This document shows, piece after piece, positions 13,272-20,783 of a stretch of 22,616 nucleotides of DNA. The stretch is from a virus: the IMG/VR virus record IMGVR_UViG_3300020729_000109, positions 1 to 22,616 of that record. One strand, given 5' to 3'. The stretch's first letter is position 1. Every line of letters begins with the position of its first letter. Made by a program: the position numbers and the translations under genes. Under the pieces are notes generated by a model, which was given only the letters and a program-made list of their open reading frames with translations, had not been told where the DNA came from and searched no databases.

Positions 13272-13921
13272 AGCTTTTCAAATTCAGGCAGACGTATGGT
13301 CTTCGTCAGGATGTCGAGGAGATGGTTTCGTTTCTCAAATGTAGCCTGCCAATCTTTGAAGTTCTGCTGAGGAGAAAATTGCTTTTTCACTTGCACGAAC
13401 GTCATTCCCCATGATTCCGGATAATGTTTCGACTCGACAAATTCAGTCTTTTGATCCAGACTCGAGATGCCGAAGAACGCTTTGACCGCTTCTTCTGGCC
13501 TTTCCCAGACTATGCCTCCGTACATATCGTGCTTGTCTTTCGGCCATGCGGTGTCATGGAATACGACATAGCCACCTTCCCTGATGTGAGGGAACCAGAA
13601 GAATAGCTCACAAAGAACCTGCTCTTTGATGTGGCACGTGTCAATGAAGAGCAGGTCGATGGATCCTTTGTTCCAGTGTTTGCCGATCGTAACTGAGTCT
13701 CCGAGTATGAATGCATATCGTTCATGATTCGTCAGATAAGATGGAACCTGAGCAGAGTCAATGTCGACTCCGTGCACTCTATTATTTCGAGCAGAAGCAT
13801 CGCGAATCATCATCATCGACGACTCTCCGCTTCTAACGCCTAGATCCACAAACATTCTGTCGGATCCAAGCGAATCGACGGTTTGTGCTAGAATCTCTTG
13901 ATTTGGTCCTAGATCGTTCAT
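13268..13921 (-). CDS. SAM-dependent methyltransferase of the glycan operon
   Basis: A 217-residue class I methyltransferase, similar to the Methyltransf_24/cephalosporin-hydroxylase-like group. The SAM loop is VDLGVRSGESS (residues 25-35), the acidic ribose-binding residue lies in HGVDID, and IDLLFIDTCHIKEQV, followed by GGYVVFHDTAW, completes the fold with a metal-site-like D...H pattern. Such enzymes in glycan clusters often O-methylate a sugar. It overlaps the GT-B glycosyltransferase upstream and glf downstream, each by 4 bases. The substrate is inferred from context only. No membrane segment or signal is present. Confidence 0.82.
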   Translation of the reverse strand: MNDLGPNQEILAQTVDSLGSDRMFVDLGVRSGESSMMMIRDASARNNRVHGVDIDSAQVPSYLTNHERYAFILGDSVTIGKHWNKGSIDLLFIDTCHIKEQVLCELFFWFPHIREGGYVVFHDTAWPKDKHDMYGGIVWERPEEAVKAFFGISSLDQKTEFVESKHYPESWGMTFVQVKKQFSPQQNFKDWQATFEKRNHLLDILTKTIRLPEFEKL

Positions 13922-14802
13922 AATAAGTATTCCTTGATTTGCATGTCCAAGTCAGAACATTGATGTTTAAGAATGTTTTTACTATTAGCAAATTCGTCTA
14001 TAATCGTCTCATATGAAGTCAGACATCGTCGAATCACTTCACCTATCATTCGGTGATCGCCGAGTTTATACATGTCTGGAACCGTTACGTCTTCACTAAA
14101 AGCCGCTGAACCTTTACGATTTGTGATAACACAGTTACCGAAAAGCAAAGCTTCACGAGGGATTCGATCCTTTCCAGGATGATTCCCAAAGTCTATATAA
14201 ATCTTGCTCTTGCACAGGAGATCGATGACCTGTTCTCGATTCAGTCCTGAGATCGGTCTGAAGTCGATGTTCGGATTCTCCGTCATGATCTGCATCGTCA
14301 CTTCGTACCCCTTGGCCGGATTATAGCATACGAAGTCTTGCTTCTCTGATAGAGGAATGTCTTGAATCGTATTGGCACCAAAGATGTAATCGTTCAGCAT
14401 GTGAACATTCTTAGCTCCATTGCGAGTGACGTAGTCGTAAGCGTACCGCGACTGACAGAAGTGAGTAATTGAGGTGTCGTGAAAGTCCTGAAACTTAGAA
14501 TGATTGTTGTCAACGCTTAGCCACCAGATAGCCCGTGATATCGATTTGAATGAAGGAAGCATCGCGGTCCACACTTCAGGAACGATTAGTAGACTTTCAG
14601 CTTCGTCTGGAACAGAGAATCCATACTCTGAAAACTTGTAGTGAGCATAGATGTTTAGGACCGGATTCGAGCAATGACGATCAAAGATCGGTATAGCTTT
14701 ACCTCCAAGTCGATTGATGCCGTCGATCAACTGATACAATGATTCGATCCCTCCGGCCTGATACTGAGCCGGAGTCATCACATAAATTGCTTTGAATCTC
14801 AT
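13918..14802 (-). CDS. GT-B fold glycosyltransferase (GT4-like)
   Basis: A 294-residue protein. The front has GGIESLYQLIDGINRLGGKA (residues 17-36), the acceptor-side loop of GT-B enzymes. The back has YIDFGNHPGKDRIPREALLFG and then CVITNRKGSAAFSED, which matches the donor-binding S...E.G..LEA...G.PVI pattern, with Glu in REALLFG as the nucleotide-sugar contact. It transfers a sugar from an unknown donor. The protein is shorter than most GT4 enzymes (about 370) but both Rossmann halves seem present. It overlaps its upstream and downstream neighbours by 4 bases each. The donor cannot be told; galactofuranose is possible because glf lies two genes on. Confidence 0.75.
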   Translation of the reverse strand: MRFKAIYVMTPAQYQAGGIESLYQLIDGINRLGGKAIPIFDRHCSNPVLNIYAHYKFSEYGFSVPDEAESLLIVPEVWTAMLPSFKSISRAIWWLSVDNNHSKFQDFHDTSITHFCQSRYAYDYVTRNGAKNVHMLNDYIFGANTIQDIPLSEKQDFVCYNPAKGYEVTMQIMTENPNIDFRPISGLNREQVIDLLCKSKIYIDFGNHPGKDRIPREALLFGNCVITNRKGSAAFSEDVTVPDMYKLGDHRMIGEVIRRCLTSYETIIDEFANSKNILKHQCSDLDMQIKEYLL

Positions 14803-15500
14803 GTGCGCACGTACTTTCTTCTTACATATTCAAGTTCAGATTGCTTCTTCGCATCGCTAACCAAAGACGAGCTTATCTGATTCGAATGCTCGCGATTTGC
14901 CACCGTGATCTGATTGCAGATCGCTGGAAGCCCATGCTTATCATACAGCTGCTTATAGTAGTCGACATCCATCAGCCATATCAAATTCTCATCGAATCGC
15001 AGGACGTTTTCATTCTTGAACATAATGACACTCGGCGAGCTGATAGTATTTGTGCCATATTGAATCTCATCATGATAGAATGGAAAGTTCGGTCGTTCCA
15101 GCCTGACACCGTCCGGAGACTGGCATGAAGCCGTTGCCAACCAGTAGTTTTGACTTCCCGCGAAACAGAACATCATTGCTTCAAGACTTCGATCGGAAGT
15201 TAGGAAGTCATCTTGAAAGAGTGGCTTTATCACCTTTCCACATGCGTGATGAATCGCATTGTTGGTATTGTGAGAAGAGTTACCTCGATTCATCGCTTTA
15301 ACATATCGAATGAGTAAACGATCATTCCATCGTTCGCATAGTCGATTGATCCCATCGTCGATGCTCTGATCGGACACGATCACTTCGAAAGACTTGAATG
15401 TCTGACGAGTTAGTATTGAAAATGAATGTTCAAGGTAAGCGACGCCTTGACCGGCCATTTCATAAGTTGGAATGCATATCGATACGATCGGATCGTTCAT
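14799..15500 (-). CDS. Family 2 glycosyltransferase (GT-A)
   Basis: A 233-residue GT-A enzyme. VSICIPTYEMAGQG (residues 6-19) is the opening beta-strand and loop, FEVIVSDQSIDDG (38-50) is the nucleotide-binding segment, and FQDDF carries the metal-binding DxD-like acidic pair. WLMDVDYYKQLYDKHG resembles the later acceptor/base motif (ED.D). It transfers one sugar to a growing glycan in the cytoplasm. There is no membrane segment, so it is not a polymerising synthase. The start ATG overlaps the stop of the GT10 gene. A donor cannot be assigned from sequence. Confidence 0.88.
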   Translation of the reverse strand: MNDPIVSICIPTYEMAGQGVAYLEHSFSILTRQTFKSFEVIVSDQSIDDGINRLCERWNDRLLIRYVKAMNRGNSSHNTNNAIHHACGKVIKPLFQDDFLTSDRSLEAMMFCFAGSQNYWLATASCQSPDGVRLERPNFPFYHDEIQYGTNTISSPSVIMFKNENVLRFDENLIWLMDVDYYKQLYDKHGLPAICNQITVANREHSNQISSSLVSDAKKQSELEYVRRKYVRT

Positions 15501-16327
15501 AGCTTGGGTAGATTTAGATTCTCAAGTATTTCACTCAGGCGATAGAAATAGTCACCCCAGTAGAGAGCCCTCCGGCAGTTATCTTCGATTGCCTGACTCC
15601 TCTTATGATAGTCTTCTTCCGTTAGACCATTGACGATTTGAATGAGTTCGTTCTCGTCATTGAACGTGATGTACCCATCTGGATTGAAGAAGTCTGATAG
15701 ATTTGGACATCCCCAGTATATGGGAACGGTCTTGGTCAGGAAGCTGTCAATCACTTTCTCCGTAAAGTAGTTCTTATTCCTCGAGTTTTCGACCGCGATA
15801 TGGAACATGCTTTTCCAGCATACTACTTTGTCTTGAGGTTCGCATTGAAAGATCCAGCTGTTTGGAGTTGTCACTGAAGATCGAGAGTTGAAGATGCTGT
15901 GTCTAAGCCGATGACCCTCGATGGCATTCTTGACACCGCAAAGAAATGAAGTTTCAAACTTCTTTTCATTGATGCTGATATTCTGATATGTCCGCTTGTT
16001 GTCCCAGATGAAAGACGTACCAAAGGGAAACATCATGGAGTTTGGACACTTTGACAGTATTGAATCTCCCCAAGTCAAAATCAAATTAAAAGCTCGATGA
16101 TTTGTGATCGCCCAGTCGTGTAGACCAAACAATTGATTCGGTTCCTGTATGACGAGTATGTTACATGCGCTAAGTTTCAGCTGATCTGTATTCGGAATAA
16201 AGTCGGTGAATACGGTAACGTTCCTATCGGAGAAGTCGACTTTTTTGCTCGGAAGAATGAAGTCTTCTCCAGTCAGAAGAGTCTTCTCATAAAGAGAAGG
16301 TGGTATGAAGGTCGAGAAGAATTTCAT
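15497..16327 (-). CDS. GT10 family alpha-1,3/4-fucosyltransferase
   Basis: A 276-residue protein with the GT10 signature in its second half. FHIAVENSRNKNYFTEKVID is followed by TKTVPIYWGCPNLSDFFNPDGYITF, corresponding to F.lafENs...dYvTEK...al..gtVPv..G..n...f.P..SfI. The Glu-Asn and Tyr-x-Thr-Glu-Lys residues bind GDP-fucose. The front half (WGDSILSKCPNSMMFPFG) is the acceptor-binding part and is shorter than in Helicobacter enzymes. I use the ATG at 16327, which overlaps the stop of the GT11 gene by 4 bases. Such enzymes add fucose to GlcNAc-containing glycans, as in Lewis antigens. GDP-fucose must come from the host, because no fucose-synthesis gene is in the window. Confidence 0.9.
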   Translation of the reverse strand: MKFFSTFIPPSLYEKTLLTGEDFILPSKKVDFSDRNVTVFTDFIPNTDQLKLSACNILVIQEPNQLFGLHDWAITNHRAFNLILTWGDSILSKCPNSMMFPFGTSFIWDNKRTYQNISINEKKFETSFLCGVKNAIEGHRLRHSIFNSRSSVTTPNSWIFQCEPQDKVVCWKSMFHIAVENSRNKNYFTEKVIDSFLTKTVPIYWGCPNLSDFFNPDGYITFNDENELIQIVNGLTEEDYHKRSQAIEDNCRRALYWGDYFYRLSEILENLNLPKL

Positions 16328-17139
16328 ATAATGATCCAGTTTTTCTGATACAGGTCGCTGATATTTGCCTCCGCCAGGTGCTGACGAAACCACACAGACG
16401 GAGCTATAACTTTCTTATTTGGATTAGAGTTTAGCCAACTTCCCCACCATGAGAACGTTGAGTTTGCGATGATATTGTGCTGGCACAGGGACATCAGGCA
16501 TAGCTCGACGAACTGATTGTTAGCCGTGCAAAGACGGACCGAATCGCTCGGACGAATCTTTTGCCCCAGGAATGCCGGATCGTCCGTGATGTAGACGAAG
16601 TCATATGGCTTATCCAAAAAGTTCTCTTCAATGGCCCTATGGTAATATGTTTCATCGCATAAGCCATGCCATGTATTTTGCACATAGTCACCTCGCCGAA
16701 CATGAATCGATACCGTCTCATGATCAGGACGAAGATATTTCTTGGCTTCTTCGATGATCTCGGGTTTGAAAGTGAATTCACGTCGTACCCGATCTTCAAT
16801 GTGTTCAAAGTATCGATGAGTTTGAAAGTATCCACGTAGACATACATTATCACCTGTATGAAAGAATTTCTCTTGAAAATGAAATTCATTTGGACTATTC
16901 TCAATGGCAAACTTATACTCGCCAGGAACACAATCCTTACACGACAGATTAAATGCCTTATCAACCGTCATGGCGTGAAAGGTATTATCAATCGGAAATT
17001 CTTTCCACGTAAGAGAATTTCCATATCGTCGATCGATTCCCCAATCGAGATTCTGTTTAGTCGCGATGCCCATCAGAGCCGCATATTGAAACATTTGATT
17101 GCCCAACCTCCCATTAGGTCCTATGAGTGCCGTAATCAT
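16324..17139 (-). CDS. GT11 family alpha-1,2-fucosyltransferase
   Basis: A 271-residue protein with all GT11 motifs. GRLGNQMFQYAAL is near the start (residues 10-22), VSIHVRRGDYV is the central GDP-fucose-binding HxRRGDY, and NIIANSTFSWWGSWLN is the C-terminal motif. The ATG at 17139, 4 bases after the upstream stop, places the first motif at the usual distance from the N-terminus; longer frames upstream are read-through into the GT2 gene. It adds fucose in alpha-1,2 linkage, usually to a galactose. It is directly coupled to the GT10 gene. Two fucosyltransferases of different linkage in tandem in a phage are uncommon. Confidence 0.95.
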   Translation of the reverse strand: MITALIGPNGRLGNQMFQYAALMGIATKQNLDWGIDRRYGNSLTWKEFPIDNTFHAMTVDKAFNLSCKDCVPGEYKFAIENSPNEFHFQEKFFHTGDNVCLRGYFQTHRYFEHIEDRVRREFTFKPEIIEEAKKYLRPDHETVSIHVRRGDYVQNTWHGLCDETYYHRAIEENFLDKPYDFVYITDDPAFLGQKIRPSDSVRLCTANNQFVELCLMSLCQHNIIANSTFSWWGSWLNSNPNKKVIAPSVWFRQHLAEANISDLYQKNWIII

Positions 17140-17143
17140 AATA

Positions 17144-17839
17144 TCATTTATAGTATTTTTCCGCACGAGGTAGTCCATCTGCTCCATTGACGAAGACGAT
17201 GGCCTCAGGTGGAGGAACTTTGCCGTGACCGGTATAATGAACGGCAAACTTAGTCGTATAGTTTACCGTAGGCTTGAAAGATCTCGCCACATGTTGCTTA
17301 GGCAAATGATGCCAGAAGATACGATCTCCGATAATACCGAGTTTCTTCTCCTTAAATGTCCAGAATCCGATGAGATTGAAAGCCGATCGAGCGATCAGAT
17401 AGCAATTCGTATCACAAAAGTTAACGCCGTCGGATTCGAGGCACGTGGCAATGACTTCACCTTGCAGATCTCGCAAAGTCCTTCCAGTCGTAACGATCGG
17501 AGTCTGATCCGTAACTTTAGATATAGCCTCGGCTACGTGATCGGATTCATACCAACAGTCCGCATCGAGGAAGCACACGGCGTCGAATCCTTGATTACAG
17601 GCAATGGCCGCACCAATCGCTCGTGGAGTGTCACCATAGTCTCCGCAGTTTGGAATCGAAAAATGACGATTCTTGCCGAATTTCACGCTCGGTAAATCAT
17701 CGATCCAGGCTTGAGGATGACCATCCGCAACAATGAAGTGAGACACATATGGGTGAGTCTGACTCGTCACGGAACGCATGCATCTGACCAGAGTATCGGG
17801 ATCTTCCTTGTAGTAGGGAGTAATGACGGCGACATTCAT
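17144..17839 (-). CDS. Family 2 glycosyltransferase (GT-A)
   Basis: A 231-residue GT-A enzyme starting at ATG 17839 (MNVAVITPYYKED), 4 bases after the primase stop. The opening strand VAVITPYYKEDPDTLVRCM, the segment HFIVADGHPQAW and the metal-binding FLDADCWYE (DAD, near residues 118-126) are the family features. GDRIFWHHL and FKPTVNYTTKFAVHYTGHG lie where acceptor binding is expected. It is the first gene of the glycan operon. The frame remains open far upstream into the primase gene, but those residues are rich in Arg and Pro and are not part of the fold. The donor is unknown. There is no membrane segment. Confidence 0.9.
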   Translation of the reverse strand: MNVAVITPYYKEDPDTLVRCMRSVTSQTHPYVSHFIVADGHPQAWIDDLPSVKFGKNRHFSIPNCGDYGDTPRAIGAAIACNQGFDAVCFLDADCWYESDHVAEAISKVTDQTPIVTTGRTLRDLQGEVIATCLESDGVNFCDTNCYLIARSAFNLIGFWTFKEKKLGIIGDRIFWHHLPKQHVARSFKPTVNYTTKFAVHYTGHGKVPPPEAIVFVNGADGLPRAEKYYK

Positions 17840-17843
17840 AAAA

Positions 17844-18794
17844 TTATCTAGACGCTCCACGAAGTGCAAAGGAAATGGCTCGCGCGGCCTCGGTCTCCAT
17901 GCCTCGATTCTTATACCACGATCCGGTATCTCGATCGAGCTCACGACATAGATCGGCGATCTCTCTTGCCGTGATTGGATATCCGCGACGAATCGCCGTG
18001 GCGGCAATCGAGGACATGACCTGATACATCTTCAAGTACCAGCCGGTCGACGAGATCGATCGATACTGATTGATGAGCTCGCGCTTTACGAACGGACAGT
18101 TACGGTATGATGTCCACGAATACTTATGACCATTGGTCAATTGACTTCTCTGATGCTTCTCGATGGCCTTCTGCACGTGTTCTGGCAGATTGTCGAGGAT
18201 TCCAGTGGAATGCTTCTCGACATATGGCCATCGGCTCATGAGTTCATATGGATTCAGAGCCGGACCCTTATTCGAGAAGATGAAGTTGTACGCGTTTGGA
18301 TACTGAGCCGGAACATAGTACATGCGACTGAGATCCTTGGTCTGCGGATCGGCCAGGGACTTAAACTCCTTGTTCAGCGCATACCAGAAGTGCCTGATCT
18401 TATCGGCCGAAATCGCACAAGTTAACTCGAGGACGACTCGAAACTTCGGATGCTCCTTCTTCGAAGAGGCCGACGAGTAGATCACGGAGCGATAGAGCGA
18501 AAACGCTTTCACGGCATCGTCATAGCCACCGACTGGATACTCATCGACGTCGATGGCCGCCCATTTGGCCCAGCAGTCGACGTTGGCGTTAGATCTAGTG
18601 GTACCTGGCTTGAAGATCGCCGGAGTGATCAGAGGAGACGCATCCTTGCAGAATCTTTCTTCCTTCTTGGGCTTGTATCCGGGGACTCTGGACAGCTCAT
18701 ATAAAAGCGACTCAAGCTCGTCAAAGGAATCGAATTCCATTCGACGATGAGTCTTGTTATCGAAGATCGACTTGAATATAGTCAAAGCTATCAT
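17844..18794 (-). CDS. Archaeo-eukaryotic-type primase (AEP/prim-pol)
   Basis: A 316-residue protein with the AEP catalytic layout. AAIDVDEY carries the metal-binding Asp82 and Asp84. YSSASSKKEHPKFRVVLEL (106-124) is the second catalytic block, with Arg119. DLSRMYYVPAQYP (154-166) is the third block that is typical of phage and plasmid prim-pols. Residues 240-310 (YLKMYQVMSSIAATAIRRG, TAREIADLCRELD, TEAARAISFAL) resemble the helical PriCT domain that follows these primases. It would make primers for the polymerase encoded upstream. T4 instead uses the DnaG-like gp61, so this is a replacement or addition. The protein has no helicase part. A 6-bp hairpin (GTATGA/TCATAC) lies 5 bases before the ATG. 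Confidence 0.78.
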   Translation of the reverse strand: MIALTIFKSIFDNKTHRRMEFDSFDELESLLYELSRVPGYKPKKEERFCKDASPLITPAIFKPGTTRSNANVDCWAKWAAIDVDEYPVGGYDDAVKAFSLYRSVIYSSASSKKEHPKFRVVLELTCAISADKIRHFWYALNKEFKSLADPQTKDLSRMYYVPAQYPNAYNFIFSNKGPALNPYELMSRWPYVEKHSTGILDNLPEHVQKAIEKHQRSQLTNGHKYSWTSYRNCPFVKRELINQYRSISSTGWYLKMYQVMSSIAATAIRRGYPITAREIADLCRELDRDTGSWYKNRGMETEAARAISFALRGASR

Positions 18795-18840
18795 GATGAA
18801 GTATGAGCATCATACCATGAAGCTCGGCAAACGTAAACGT

Positions 18841-19254
18841 TTATTTTTCGTATGCCTTCGAAATGATTCCATGATTGTTGGAATGATCAGGCGCTTTCCA
18901 TCCCGGCTCTTTTATCAAATCCGGAAGTCCCCAAGGATTCGGACGAGACGCCTTAATGCCAACCTTCTTGTTCATGTTGGCGCGCAGAACTTCTTCCCAA
19001 GCTTCCTGAGCGTCGACGTCGTATGCATCCAGAGTGCCGATGGCTACGACGCAGAGATCGATCAGCGCATCAACGATTTCTTCGGCATCACCGGCCTCAA
19101 CGGCCTTCATTCCCTCATTGAGTTCCTCTTGCAGAAAGCGAAAGCGAAAGCTGAGGTACTCGCGTAGGTGTTCCTTCGATAGCGTGAGAGTCTTGGTCTT
19201 CACGCCGTAATGCTTATGCATATCCTTGATGTCTTGATTCCAGTTTAAGCTCAT
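18841..19254 (-). CDS. All-alpha NTP pyrophosphohydrolase (MazG/PRA-PH-like)
   Basis: A 137-residue helical protein with the EExxE...ExxD metal-binding pattern of the MazG superfamily. QEELNEG gives Glu43, Glu44 and Glu47, and EEIVDALID gives Glu59, Asp62 and Asp66. The later AWEEVLRANMNKK is also typical of the phage phosphoribosyl-ATP-pyrophosphohydrolase-like members. The family hydrolyses (d)NTPs to monophosphates, removing unwanted nucleotides or feeding the dCMP/dUMP pool used by the enzymes at 8587-9781. The last 30 residues (GLPDLIKEPGWKAPDHSNN) are a variable tail. It starts 5 bases after the small gene upstream. The 46 bases to the primase hold only a short hairpin. Confidence 0.85.
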   Translation of the reverse strand: MSLNWNQDIKDMHKHYGVKTKTLTLSKEHLREYLSFRFRFLQEELNEGMKAVEAGDAEEIVDALIDLCVVAIGTLDAYDVDAQEAWEEVLRANMNKKVGIKASRPNPWGLPDLIKEPGWKAPDHSNNHGIISKAYEK

Positions 19255-19259
19255 AATGA

Positions 19260-19475
19260 TTATTGATTGATGATTAAGTTTCGAGAATTTAGAATGTTGT
19301 GAAGTTCCGTGCGAATCGCATTGACTTCATCATAGTTGGAAAGTTTCTCATACTTGAGTCGACGCCGTAGGTATTCATCAAGCTCCTGAATCGCGAACTT
19401 GTACTGTGTACCATTGATGGCATCAGCGTGTTGTTCCTCTTCTTCGGGCAGATTGAATTCTAGTATTGCTTTCAT
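19260..19475 (-). CDS. Conserved small phage protein (71 aa)
   Basis: A 71-residue helical protein beginning MKAILEFNLPEEEEQHADAI, followed by GTQYKFAIQELDEYLRRRLKYE. I recognise this opening (short beta strand, acidic loop, then a D.aL.eld..LR..lKY helix) as a small family found in very many tailed phages. The function is unknown. The start ATG overlaps the upstream stop as ATGA, which fixes the start; a longer open frame upstream is spurious. It probably shares one transcript with the polymerase C-piece and the NTP pyrophosphohydrolase. Confidence 0.82.
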   Translation of the reverse strand: MKAILEFNLPEEEEQHADAINGTQYKFAIQELDEYLRRRLKYEKLSNYDEVNAIRTELHNILNSRNLIINQ

Positions 19476-19699
19476 GCTATGTCCTTGAAGATATGTTCGG
19501 CCCATTCGGAAATATGTCGGCACGACCATCCTTGCTCGATGAGTACCTCGGAGATCGCCGCGCTCAGATTTGAAAACACTCCAATCGATCGATTGTTGAA
19601 TGCCACGACGAATGTCTCATTTGCGGTCGTCGATGACCTGTGAATGGTGTATTGACCGATGTACCAGTATTGACCGTTGTTATCTGTTGCTTTCGTCAT
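19472..19699 (-). CDS. Small hypothetical protein following the polymerase C-piece (75 aa)
   Basis: A 75-residue protein. I use the ATG at 19699 (MTKATDNNGQYWYIGQYTIH), 4 bases after the polymerase stop, rather than an in-frame ATG inside the polymerase gene. The front half is a beta-rich domain (YWYIGQYTIHR and ETFVVAFNNRSIGVF). The back half is helical (AAISEVLIEQGW and HISEWAEHIF). I do not recognise it. Its end overlaps the next gene by 4 bases. It lies in the polymerase-MazG-primase transcript and could be a replication accessory, but nothing in the sequence proves this. Confidence 0.62.
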   Translation of the reverse strand: MTKATDNNGQYWYIGQYTIHRSSTTANETFVVAFNNRSIGVFSNLSAAISEVLIEQGWSCRHISEWAEHIFKDIA

Positions 19700-19703
19700 A
19701 ATC

Positions 19704-20783
19704 TTAAAAGAAGCTTTCAAGGCTACCGACATCTTCGGACGTCCAGCCGATCGACTTTAGAATCAGATCGAGAGGTTCCAAGAACGTCTTCTCGAATTGA
19801 GTGTCATAGTCGACAGAATTATGTAGGCCGAATTCCTTCGGCAGATCTCCTGCGGCCGGAAAGGCGATCACGTTCTCCTGAATCTCATTTGGAATCTTCA
19901 GATACACGAAGCGAATCTTGTCGCCAGACTGAATGCCTCGATAGGTGGATGTCAGGCCCTTGGCCTCGATCCAGTGATTGTACAGAAGTGCTCCACGAAC
20001 GTGAATCGGTGTTCCCTTCTGATAGATGGTTCCATTACTCTGCCAACCATCAACATCTGAAGTTCCTCGAGGAAAAGCGACTTCTCGAGGACTCATGGAA
20101 GAAAACTGCTTGCGAAATTCCGCGATGGCTTCCTGAGTAGCCGCCTTATTGCCAGTCATAATGATCTTGAACATGCGCTTCATGGCCGAACGGCAGACGG
20201 CCGGAGTCGACGACTTGATCGCTTCAATACCCATGATCTTTAGCTTGGGTTCCGTGTACCGCACTCCCTCATTGTCCAGAACGTTTAGAATGTACCGCTT
20301 CTTGGCCGTCCATACCGCACGATCCGCGATGGCCTCGCGCTTCATCTCCATGCGATTCACGTAAGCGTAAGTGGTCTTGGCCAGTCCGTCGAAGGCCTTG
20401 GTTAGTTCCAGACCGATACCCTTCTCGTAGAATTCATTGAGAAAAGCCACTGAATCCTTGGGCTTAAACTTGTCAACGACGTCCTTCAGACATACGTACA
20501 CGGAATCCGTATCGACGGCCAGCACACGATCCTTTGGCTTCGTTTCTTCCATCATCGCCGACACCCAGCGATTGACGGTCTGCTCGGCCAGTCGAATCGT
20601 CGTCTGACCGGACAGAGTCACGGCCTCGGCCACCTTAATGTTGAAGTAGCGGAAAAAACGATTTCCGAGTGCTCCGTACAAACTATTGAGAAGTACCTTC
20701 AGTGACTGTTGTTCGATTTCCAAGTTAGAAATCTGGGTATCGAGTTCTTTCAATTCCTTTTGCAATAATAAAAATTCACTCAT
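19704..20783 (-). CDS. 43: Family B DNA polymerase, C-terminal piece (fingers helix, palm, thumb; gp43 type)
   Basis: This 359-residue piece completes the polymerase whose front half lies at 21719-22616. It starts with an amphipathic helix (EFLLLQKELKELDTQ), then motif B KVLLNSLYGALGN (Lys29, Asn33, Tyr36, Gly37), and motif C VLAVDTDSVYV (Asp91, Asp93). TAKKRYILNV, EPKLKIMGIEAIKSSTP and VRGALLYNHW match T4/RB69 gp43 by eye. The final SLESFF resembles the C-terminal sliding-clamp-binding peptide of gp43. It has its own ATG, overlapping the endonuclease stop (ATGA). It cannot work alone, because motif A and the exonuclease are in the other piece. The two must assemble as a heterodimer. The break is in the tip of the fingers. 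Confidence 0.95.
   Translation of the reverse strand: MSEFLLLQKELKELDTQISNLEIEQQSLKVLLNSLYGALGNRFFRYFNIKVAEAVTLSGQTTIRLAEQTVNRWVSAMMEETKPKDRVLAVDTDSVYVCLKDVVDKFKPKDSVAFLNEFYEKGIGLELTKAFDGLAKTTYAYVNRMEMKREAIADRAVWTAKKRYILNVLDNEGVRYTEPKLKIMGIEAIKSSTPAVCRSAMKRMFKIIMTGNKAATQEAIAEFRKQFSSMSPREVAFPRGTSDVDGWQSNGTIYQKGTPIHVRGALLYNHWIEAKGLTSTYRGIQSGDKIRFVYLKIPNEIQENVIAFPAAGDLPKEFGLHNSVDYDTQFEKTFLEPLDLILKSIGWTSEDVGSLESFF

Noticed and set aside
17145-17152. T4-late-promoter-like TATAAATG on the minus strand before the GT11 gene
   Set aside because: It coincides with the final codons and stop of the GT2 gene and lies only a few bases before the next ATG. No similar element occurs before other operons in the window.
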